A model generated the notes under the pieces. That model was not told where the DNA came from, did not search any database, and was given only the letters and a program-made list of their open reading frames with translations. DNA of 25,090 bases from JAGVYE01 sp964502785. Lineage in GTDB: Archaea > Nanobdellota > Nanobdellia > Woesearchaeales > GW2011-AR9. The DNA lies in the NCBI GenBank assembly GCA_964502785.1, contig CAZCXW010000013.1, positions 1 through 25,090 on the forward strand. Direction: 5' to 3'. Made by a program: the position numbers and the translations under genes. This document shows, one piece after another, positions 19,856-25,090 of the stretch (within the stretch, counting starts at the first letter, position 1; each line of letters starts with the position of its first letter).

Positions 19856-20614
19856 ATGGAAGTATTATTTTTAGACGCCCCTTATACCGGGAAAGTAGAA
19901 TTATGCAAAGAAACTTTGAAATATTTGAAAGACAAAAAGTATGCAAAAGTAGGGTTATACGCTTCTGTGCAATTTGTTCATAATTTGGACCGAGTTAGGG
20001 AACAGCTTCAGGAGCAGAATATAAAAATAATTACTTCGAAACCTGATCGCACGAATGATGTGGGGCAAATTTTAGGCTGCGATAATTATCATGATTCACT
20101 GCGTTTAGCTGAGAAGGAAAAGGAAGAAATAGATTGTTATTTGTACGTCGGAGATGGAAAATTCCACCCTCTTGCTTTGGTCTATGCGCAAAAAGATGAA
20201 GAAGGAGCAGTGAAAGAGATTGTTTGTAATGATCCTTTGCGGGAAAAAATGTCTCTCCTTGGAATGGGGGATATTAAAGTAATCCTGAGAAAGTACAAAG
20301 GATCGCTGATGAGATTTTTAACGGCGAAGAATGTGGGTGTTATTGTAACAATTAAACCAGGCCAAGAACAGTTCAAACCTTCCCTCATATTGGAACAGAA
20401 ATATCCTCCAAAGAAATTTTATTATTTCATTGATAATGTTGTTTCATTTGACCAATTAGAGAACTTTCCTTTCATTGAAGTGTGGGTGAATACTACCTGC
20501 CCGCGCGTAGGCTTTGATGATCAAGAGAAATTTGCCAAAGGAGTTATTAACTTGAATGATGCGTTAATGGCAGAGGAAATTTTAAAGAAAGAAAGTGGGA
20601 TGAATAAACTGTAA
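19856..20614 (+). CDS. dph2: Diphthamide synthase Dph2, C-terminal piece (domains 2 and 3)
   Basis: This 252-aa ORF continues Dph2 from MEVLFLDAPYTG. The second cluster cysteine is in QILGCDNY (Cys75 here) and the third in WVNTTCPRVGFDD (Cys215 here), so together with the preceding ORF all three ligands of the 4Fe-4S cluster are kept. YVGDGKFHPLAL and GVIVTIKPGQ are typical domain 2 and 3 segments. ATG 19856 lies one base after the upstream stop (TAA-G-ATG), so re-initiation could make it a separate subunit. A TTG at 19844 would overlap the first ORF. AAGGT 10-14 nt upstream of the ATG is a weak ribosome binding site. No decay is seen in the rest of the frame, which argues that the protein is still under selection or the break is recent or artefactual. 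Confidence 0.9.
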   Translation: MEVLFLDAPYTGKVELCKETLKYLKDKKYAKVGLYASVQFVHNLDRVREQLQEQNIKIITSKPDRTNDVGQILGCDNYHDSLRLAEKEKEEIDCYLYVGDGKFHPLALVYAQKDEEGAVKEIVCNDPLREKMSLLGMGDIKVILRKYKGSLMRFLTAKNVGVIVTIKPGQEQFKPSLILEQKYPPKKFYYFIDNVVSFDQLENFPFIEVWVNTTCPRVGFDDQEKFAKGVINLNDALMAEEILKKESGMNKL

Positions 20615-20615
20615 A

Positions 20616-21269
20616 ATGGAAAATCCTTTAACTACGCTTGATAAAATAATATGGAGCGGATTCGACTACGCTTCGATGACCATGAGTAAAGCTTTGGTTT
20701 GGACGAAATACGACTGCGCGCAAAGATGCGAATTGGTGTCAAATGGAACATATGCAGGAAGCGGCTTCTATATGTTTATGCAAGGGCTTATGACTAATGA
20801 TATGACATTTACATCTGTTGGTATTGGGATGATTGGTTTAGGATTTGCCCTTATTCCTTCTTCAACTCAGACGATAAGAGAAAAAGAAAAGAAAGAATTA
20901 GCGCTCCTTAAAACAACCGGAGCAGGACAAAAACCAAAGTTTAATCCAGTTCGACCTTTAGCGCTTTTGGCGAGCATTTATTGCACTTACAAAGGGTTTA
21001 CATTAAGTTCAGAAGACATAAATGAAATTCTGTTAAAGTTGCCGCTTGAACAACAGAGCAATTACGAATCTTTAGCAAGGTTGGGAGTTGTGATGTCAGG
21101 GGTTTCTGTTGCCTGTTATGTAAGTAGTTTATATTTTCAAGACACCACGATGTTTCCTCCAAAGAAAGATAAAAATATCCGCGCACGATTCAAGAATTTA
21201 CTTAAACCAAAACCAGCTCAAATAGGGGAAACAGTTCCGCAGCAGAATTTGGAGGAATTAGTAGAATGA
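20616..21269 (+). CDS. Hypothetical membrane protein, 217 aa
   Basis: I do not recognise the family. Hydrophobic spans are seen at about 62-82 (FTSVGIGMIGLGFALIP), 113-130 (PLALLASIYCTYKGFTL) and 151-172 (LARLGVVMSGVSVACYVSSLYF). The Cys- and Tyr-containing N-terminal part (WTKYDCAQRCELVSNG) and a Lys-rich C-terminal tail are probably on opposite sides or in loops. No transporter or enzyme motif is visible. ATG 20616 lies one nucleotide after the Dph2 stop (TAA-A-ATG), so it is translated from the same mRNA. Whether that means a link to diphthamide is doubtful; it may only reflect tight gene packing. The 148-nt gap after it holds the TATA box of the next operon and nothing else I can name. 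Confidence 0.7.
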   Translation: MENPLTTLDKIIWSGFDYASMTMSKALVWTKYDCAQRCELVSNGTYAGSGFYMFMQGLMTNDMTFTSVGIGMIGLGFALIPSSTQTIREKEKKELALLKTTGAGQKPKFNPVRPLALLASIYCTYKGFTLSSEDINEILLKLPLEQQSNYESLARLGVVMSGVSVACYVSSLYFQDTTMFPPKKDKNIRARFKNLLKPKPAQIGETVPQQNLEELVE

Positions 21270-21386
21270 CAACCTTCGTTTCGCTGCCGCATATACAGGA
21301 TAGATGAGGTGTCTTGGGAGTGGATAAACAAAGATCAATCTCAGAACAAGACAATTTAACTCTTCTTGAGTAGTTATTAAAGAAAT

Positions 21387-21397
21387 GTTTATAAACT
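21387..21397 (+). promoter_or_regulatory. TATA box of the MacB-like operon
   Basis: GTTTATAAACT is centred about 26 nt before the ATG at 21418, predicting a leaderless polycistronic mRNA for the three ABC genes. Confidence 0.6.
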
Positions 21398-21417
21398 AGA
21401 AGTTCTAAAATTATCTC

Positions 21418-22092
21418 ATGAAGCCCCTCATTACGTTAAAAAATGTGCATAAAATTTACCAGTTGGGAGGAGCGGATGTGCCCGCAGTGAAAGGCTTATC
21501 ATTAACGATCCGCGAAGGAGATTTTCTCGCCATCATCGGACCGAGCGGTTCCGGAAAAAGCACAGTGATGAATTTAGTGGGGTGTCTCGATGTAACGACC
21601 ACGGGAGCTATTTATTTAGGGAAGCAAAACACAAAAGAACTTTCGGAAAGCGACCTCGCGCATGTGCGCGGGAAGAAAATAGGTTTTATTTTTCAGACTT
21701 TTAATCTCATCTCGAGCTTAACGGCGTTGGAGAATGTTGCCTTGCCGATGCTCTTCCAGCAGATTTCCCGTTATCAGCGGCTGCGCAAAGCACGGCAATT
21801 ATTAGAGATGGTCGGATTGGGGAACAGAATGGCTCATCATCCCAATCAACTTTCAGGAGGGCAGCGCCAGAGAGTAGCGATTGCCAGGGCGCTTGTCAAC
21901 GACCCGGAGATAATTTTGGCTGATGAGCCGACGGGAAATTTAGACACGGAAACAGGAAAAGAAATTATAAACATCTTGCAAAATTTACATAAACAGGGCA
22001 AGACAATCATATTAGTTACGCATAATCCAGAATTGACAAAAATCGCCACAAAGATAATCCAGATCAGAGATGGGATGATCGCGGGAGGATAA
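21418..22092 (+). CDS. MacB/LolD-type ABC transporter ATPase
   Basis: The 224-aa ATPase powers the permease encoded downstream, on the cytoplasmic face of the membrane. Walker A GPSGSGKST (41-49), Q-loop FIFQTFNLI, signature LSGGQRQRVAIARAL, Walker B EIILADEPTGNLD, and H-loop VTHN are all intact. The A-loop Tyr in KIYQLGG and the GNLD after Walker B place it in the MacB/LolD/FtsE-like group. Length is normal. It is the first gene of a three-gene operon: the CARDB-type surface protein starts 2 nt after its stop, and the GGGAGG at 22083-22088 within its last codons serves as the ribosome binding site of that gene, coupling their translation. Confidence 0.95.
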   Translation: MKPLITLKNVHKIYQLGGADVPAVKGLSLTIREGDFLAIIGPSGSGKSTVMNLVGCLDVTTTGAIYLGKQNTKELSESDLAHVRGKKIGFIFQTFNLISSLTALENVALPMLFQQISRYQRLRKARQLLEMVGLGNRMAHHPNQLSGGQRQRVAIARALVNDPEIILADEPTGNLDTETGKEIINILQNLHKQGKTIILVTHNPELTKIATKIIQIRDGMIAGG

Positions 22093-22094
22093 AT

Positions 22095-22931
22095 ATGGAT
22101 ACAAAAATTATTTTATTATTGCTGCTATTGCTGCCTATTGTTCAGGGGCAAATTGCCATAGATTCTTTTGAAACGTCACCACCGTTTGTAGCTCCCGGCG
22201 AAGAAATGGATCTGACGCTTGAAATCGAGAACGTCGGAAGCAAAACCGTCAACAATGTTTTAGTGGCTTTAGACTTAACGCAATTGCCGCTGGCGACGAT
22301 AGGCTCTTCAACGGAGAAGATTATTGACCGTATCCGCCGCGATGACAGCGAATTAGTAGTGTTCCGTATTCGCGCCTTGCCCACGGCAGTACCGAACATA
22401 TACAAAATACCTGTAACTATTGCTTATGAAGGAATAAGTAAAACTTCTCTCTTAAGCGTGGAAGTTTCGGCCCGTCCTCAAATGGACATAATCATGGAAT
22501 CTCCTGCGCCCATAAAAATCGGCGATCGCAGCGAGATTAATTTTAAATTTGTGAATAAAGGATTAATTCCAATCCATTTTTTAACGGTTACATTGCAGGA
22601 AAGCGAGGGTTATGAGCTTGTTAACTCCAAGTCAGCATACATTGGGGAAGTTGACGTCGGTGATTTCGAAACGGAAGAATTTACACTAATTTCAAAAGTT
22701 AAAAATCCATCCATTACCGTGAATTTATTTTATCGCGACACGAATAATAAAGATTACAATGCAACAAAAGTTCTGCCGCTTAAAGTGTATACTCCAGAAG
22801 AAGCCCAGCAGTTGGGTTTGATTGAGAATAAAAATACAAGCCTAATCATAGCAGGTATGGTCATTCTGGCCTTGCTTCTCTTTTTTATCTATAGAAAAAT
22901 AAGGAAAAAAAGAAAAAATGAGCAGCACTGA
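22095..22931 (+). CDS. Secreted, membrane-anchored CARDB/S-layer-domain protein of the ABC operon
   Basis: This 278-aa protein has a signal peptide (about 1-18, ending VQG), then two beta-sandwich domains of the CARDB/COG1361 type. Domain 1 (about 20-130) opens with FVAPGEEMDLTLEIENVGSKT, the classic start of such domains; domain 2 (about 133-230) has KIGDRSEINFKFVNKGLIP. One transmembrane helix (about 248-267) and a basic tail anchor it with the sandwiches outside. It sits between ATPase and permease genes, where MacB operons of bacteria often carry the periplasmic adaptor MacA. A helper or substrate-contacting role for the permease is inferred. It overlaps the permease gene by 14 nt and follows the ATPase gene by 2 nt, so all three should be made together. 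Confidence 0.85.
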   Translation: MDTKIILLLLLLLPIVQGQIAIDSFETSPPFVAPGEEMDLTLEIENVGSKTVNNVLVALDLTQLPLATIGSSTEKIIDRIRRDDSELVVFRIRALPTAVPNIYKIPVTIAYEGISKTSLLSVEVSARPQMDIIMESPAPIKIGDRSEINFKFVNKGLIPIHFLTVTLQESEGYELVNSKSAYIGEVDVGDFETEEFTLISKVKNPSITVNLFYRDTNNKDYNATKVLPLKVYTPEEAQQLGLIENKNTSLIIAGMVILALLLFFIYRKIRKKRKNEQH

Positions 22932-24105
22932 TTATTTTATTTTAGCTTTTAACAGCTTACGCCATCGCCAGCTTCGCTCATGGCTGACAGTCGTCGGCAT
23001 TATTATCGGCGTGGCGGCAATCATATCTTTGATAACTGTTTCCCGCAGCCTGGAAAATACGATCCAAGAGCAATTTGAACAGTTTGGCGCAAACCGGATC
23101 ATCATTTCCGGAAAGGGATTCCAAGGCCCAGGAACAATGTCCCATGGACTGACGACAAAAGATGTGGAAACCATTGAAAGGATTTCTGGATTTGAGTATG
23201 TTCTGCCGGGATTATTCCGCAATGCGGAAGTGAAATATCGCGACGAAACAGGATTTACATTAATCGGAGGGATACCTGCGGAACATTTTGAACAATTTTA
23301 TGCAGATACCGGGGTGGATATCAAAGAGGGAAGAGCGGTTCAAGAGCATGAAAAATATGCTGCGGTTATCGGTTCAAGAGCGGCAAAAGAAATGTTTTCA
23401 CGAGAGCTCTCCATCGGCAATAAAATAGCCGTCAATGGCAAAGAATTTCGTATCGTCGGGATTGTAGAAGAAATCGGCAATGCGCAGGATGATAATCAAA
23501 TTACCATTTCGATGGATGCTGCGCGTGAAATTTTCCAGGAGCCAGAGCGTGTCGATACAATCATTGCTCAGGTTAAATCAATTTCAGAGATTCCATCCCT
23601 GCAAAGCAGAATTGAGCGCCAGCTGGAGCGCAGGCGCGGGAATACGAATTTTCAAGTCCTGACGGCATCTCAAATATTGGAACAAATTAATCAAGTGTTA
23701 GGGGTAATGCAGATTGTTTTGGTGGGAATAGCGGCGATCTCTTTAGTGGTAGGTGCGATAGGGATCATGAACTCCATGTACACGAGCGTGCTGGAGAGGA
23801 CAAAAGACATCGGCATTATGAAAGCGATCGGTGCGAAAAACAAGGCTATTTTACATATTTTTTTGATCGAATCAGGCCTCATTGGTCTAGGGGGAGGATT
23901 GATTGGCGTCATTTTAGGGACGGGAATAGCATTGATGATCGGCTCGTTTTCTAAACAGGCTGGATTTTTACTGCTGATTAAAATCGAGCCCATGGTATTA
24001 CTTTTTGGATTGCTGTTTGCTTTCATCGTAGGAATTCTTTCAGGAATTCTGCCTGCATATCAAGCTTCCCGTTTGAAACCAGTAGATGCGTTGAGATATG
24101 AGTGA
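22918..24105 (+). CDS. MacB-type ABC transporter permease
   Basis: A 395-aa permease of the MacB/FtsX/LolC superfamily. The layout is typical: TM1 at about 21-43 (LTVVGIIIGVAAIISLITV), then a large extracellular MacB periplasmic core domain (about 50-240), then three TM helices in the FtsX domain (about 268-290, 318-345, 360-382). It ends with ILPAYQASRLKPVDALRYE, the family signature. ERTKDIGIMKAIGAKN is the coupling region that contacts the ATPase. Such proteins move or release lipids, peptides or other compounds by mechanotransmission rather than as channels. The start overlaps the upstream gene by 14 nt. The cargo is unknown. A compact base-paired segment begins within its last codons (24101-24161). 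Confidence 0.93.
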   Translation: MSSTDYFILAFNSLRHRQLRSWLTVVGIIIGVAAIISLITVSRSLENTIQEQFEQFGANRIIISGKGFQGPGTMSHGLTTKDVETIERISGFEYVLPGLFRNAEVKYRDETGFTLIGGIPAEHFEQFYADTGVDIKEGRAVQEHEKYAAVIGSRAAKEMFSRELSIGNKIAVNGKEFRIVGIVEEIGNAQDDNQITISMDAAREIFQEPERVDTIIAQVKSISEIPSLQSRIERQLERRRGNTNFQVLTASQILEQINQVLGVMQIVLVGIAAISLVVGAIGIMNSMYTSVLERTKDIGIMKAIGAKNKAILHIFLIESGLIGLGGGLIGVILGTGIALMIGSFSKQAGFLLLIKIEPMVLLFGLLFAFIVGILSGILPAYQASRLKPVDALRYE

Positions 24106-24161
24106 GTTATCGTTGCTGATCAACACTTGAGCCGAATTCAGCAACCAGCATGCCGCTCACT
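24101..24161 (+). other. Nested stem structure at the 3' end of the ABC operon
   Basis: AGTGAG (24101-24106)/CTCACT (24156-24161) encloses GTTGCTGA (24112-24119)/TCAGCAAC (24138-24145), an 8-bp perfect stem whose loop includes TCAA/TTGA. It spans the macB-like stop codon and is not followed by T. It may protect the mRNA end or be an RNA processing site. Confidence 0.45.
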
Positions 24162-24184
24162 TATCCGTCGAGGAAAGGGAAAAG

Positions 24185-24192
24185 TTTAAATA
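24185..24192 (+). promoter_or_regulatory. TATA box of the basic two-repeat protein gene
   Basis: TTTAAATA lies about 55 nt before the ATG, giving a leader of roughly 30 nt that carries the strong Shine-Dalgarno GAGGAGGG (24229-24236), 7 nt before ATG 24244. This suggests strong expression. Confidence 0.55.
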
Positions 24193-24243
24193 CTTCCAAT
24201 ATTTCTTTTCATCATAAAAAAATAAAAGAGGAGGGATGAACAG

Positions 24244-24498
24244 ATGGCTGAAGTTGTAGCGCAATGTGGTGTTAAAAAAGCGGCAGGGTATCTTTATTTT
24301 CTCGATAAGCATGGGAATGTCTCTCGTGCTAAAATGAGCCGCGCAGGTCGAGCAAAAGGAAAAACAAAGACTGAAGTGGTTGCGAAAGTAGGTGTCAAGA
24401 AACAGTCAGGCTACCTTTACTTTATTGATAAAAAAGGAAATGTAGCTCGAGCGAAAATGGCTCGCGGCAGAAAAGGCGGCAAGAAGAAGAAAAGATAA
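24244..24498 (+). CDS. Very basic two-repeat protein, possible nucleic-acid-binding or chromatin protein
   Basis: An 84-aa Lys/Arg-rich protein made of two copies of one unit 40 residues apart: EVVAQCGVKKAAGYLYFLDK-HGNVSRAKM (about 3-32) and EVVAKVGVKKQSGYLYFIDK-KGNVARAKM (about 43-72). Each is followed by a Gly/Lys/Arg linker or tail (SRAGRAKGKTK; ARGRKGGKKKKR). The unit reads as a beta hairpin (GYLYFIDKxGNVxRAKM) after a short strand. The DNA copies are diverged, so the duplication is old. A strong ribosome binding site and T-rich terminator suggest an abundant protein. DNA or rRNA binding is inferred from charge alone; no histone, Alba or known chromatin motif is present. One Cys is in repeat 1 only. 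I do not recognise a named family. Confidence 0.8.
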   Translation: MAEVVAQCGVKKAAGYLYFLDKHGNVSRAKMSRAGRAKGKTKTEVVAKVGVKKQSGYLYFIDKKGNVARAKMARGRKGGKKKKR

Positions 24499-24525
24499 AC
24501 TTTCTTTCGCTTTTTCTTTTATTTA
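24499..24525 (+). terminator. T-rich terminator after the basic protein gene
   Basis: Pyrimidine/T-rich sequence with runs of up to five T begins just after the stop codon. This is a typical archaeal oligo-T terminator before the RelA/SpoT-like gene. Confidence 0.5.
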
Positions 24526-24576
24526 AGATTTAATTTACCTAACGTTTTTTATGTAAGAACATTTATGCATTGTTTT

Positions 24577-25090
24577 ATGGAAGAGGGGAAATTAACAGCT
24601 CTTTGCAAAAAACAGGGCTATGGAGAAGAGTTTTTTCTCCGCCTGCGGGAAGCGCTCTCTTTTGCACAAAAAACGTTATCAGATAAAAAGCGCCTAGCTG
24701 GTGATTCTTACTATGAGCATAATCTACGAGTAGCGATGATCCTTGCAGAAAATAATGTTGATCCTGACATTATTATTGCGGGAATCCTTAATAATACTCT
24801 TTCTTACGTTTCGCAGGATGAAATAAAAAAGCGCTTTGGAGAAATGATGCTCTTTTTTCTGTTAGTAATAAAATCAATCCAATATCTCAAAGAAAAATCT
24901 TCTGAAGCGGAGGCGATTAAAAAAATCCTGCTCACCTCTTTAAAGGATATCCGTGTCTTATTTATCAAACTGGCGATAAAATTAGATAATTTACAGACGA
25001 TTCGTTTTCTTCCAGCAGAGGCTCAGCAAAAGATAACAGGGGAAGTTCTTGAGATTTATGCCCCTTTGGCGTATCGCTTAGGGATGGAAA
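24577..25090 (+). CDS. RelA/SpoT homologue, N-terminal (degenerate HD) domain, truncated by window end
   Basis: The 171 visible residues match the N-terminal hydrolase domain of long RelA/SpoT proteins, which make and break (p)ppGpp. YYEHNLRVAMILAENNVDPDIIIAGIL matches H-x-x-x-VA-x-IL...D...IAA-LL. VLFIKLAIKLDNLQTIRFL matches the LIKLADRLHNMRTL helix. EVLEIYAPLAYRLGME matches ETLEIYAPLAHRLG just before the synthetase domain. The catalytic residues are mostly lost: the HD pair reads Asn72-Asn73, the following ED is SY, and the Asp of KLAD is Ile; His48 and Asn138 remain. Hydrolysis is thus unlikely, as in E. coli RelA. The synthetase domain should lie beyond the window. An in-frame ATG at 24565 is an alternative start. 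Such genes are uncommon in archaea. Confidence 0.85.
   Translation, partial: MEEGKLTALCKKQGYGEEFFLRLREALSFAQKTLSDKKRLAGDSYYEHNLRVAMILAENNVDPDIIIAGILNNTLSYVSQDEIKKRFGEMMLFFLLVIKSIQYLKEKSSEAEAIKKILLTSLKDIRVLFIKLAIKLDNLQTIRFLPAEAQQKITGEVLEIYAPLAYRLGME

Noticed and set aside
19844..19858. TTG at 19844 as the start of the second Dph2 piece
   Set aside because: ATG at 19856 is a better start and keeps the pieces non-overlapping; the TTG codons read as the natural linker of an intact gene.
1..25090. CRISPR array, rRNA genes, insertion sequence with transposase, replication origin
   Set aside because: No regularly spaced repeats, no rRNA-like sequence, no transposase or integrase frame, and no Orc1/Cdc6 gene or origin repeats were seen in the window.

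Overview
The window looks like a stretch of AT-rich archaeal chromosome, most likely from the DPANN (Woesearchaeales/Pacearchaeota-like) part of the tree. The evidence for Archaea is direct. There is a Dph2-type diphthamide synthase, an archaeal/eukaryotic-type IleRS, a NurA-domain protein, a membrane-anchored archaeal S16/Lon-like protease, and a CDP-alcohol phosphatidyltransferase. A tRNA gene has bulge-helix-bulge introns. Many genes have a TATA box 24-30 nt in front of the start codon, which implies leaderless mRNAs. The DPANN placement is inference from gene style and small gene sizes, not from a search.

Layout. 1-2800: a partial hypoxanthine/purine phosphoribosyltransferase, small hypothetical genes, a decayed gene fragment, a divergent JAB/MPN-like gene, and four palindromic or inverted-repeat elements. 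2836-6370: a membrane-bound Lon-like protease, a structured leader RNA candidate with a small helical protein, tRNA-Thr(GGU), and a NurA-domain gene. 6368-8714: a DEAD-box RNA helicase behind a long, strongly structured and apparently two-state leader, then a possible zinc hydrolase. 8829-11827: a hypothetical gene, a NYN/LabA-like nuclease divergent from a SpoIIE/RsbU-type PPM phosphatase, a GNAT acetyltransferase and an FKBP-type prolyl isomerase. 11867-17872 (minus strand): a HAD-type phosphatase, a GNAT-like remnant, ileS, two small unknown genes, and a membrane-anchored winged-helix regulator. 18018-21269: a doubly interrupted tRNA-Gly(GCC), a SAM methyltransferase, a 30-residue membrane peptide, a CDP-alcohol phosphatidyltransferase, a diphthamide synthase split in two frames, and a membrane protein. 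21418-24105: a three-gene MacB-like ABC operon. 24244-25090: a very basic two-repeat protein, then the start of a RelA/SpoT homologue with a degenerate HD domain.

The strongest unusual signals are: (i) tRNA-Gly(GCC) with one intron at 37/38 and a second inside the T loop, where the bulge-helix-bulge cleavage rule restores a canonical 72-nt tRNA exactly; (ii) a helicase leader with a 19-bp hairpin whose loop is complementary to an upstream segment, giving a mutually exclusive alternative fold; (iii) dph2 broken into two abutting ORFs that a one-base change would fuse into a normal-length protein with all three cluster cysteines; (iv) a RelA/SpoT homologue that has lost the HD pair; (v) a coding-like fragment that stops exactly at the edge of an 83-bp palindrome. 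I do not see one single large novel defence-like system. The novelty is mostly in RNA structure and small genes.
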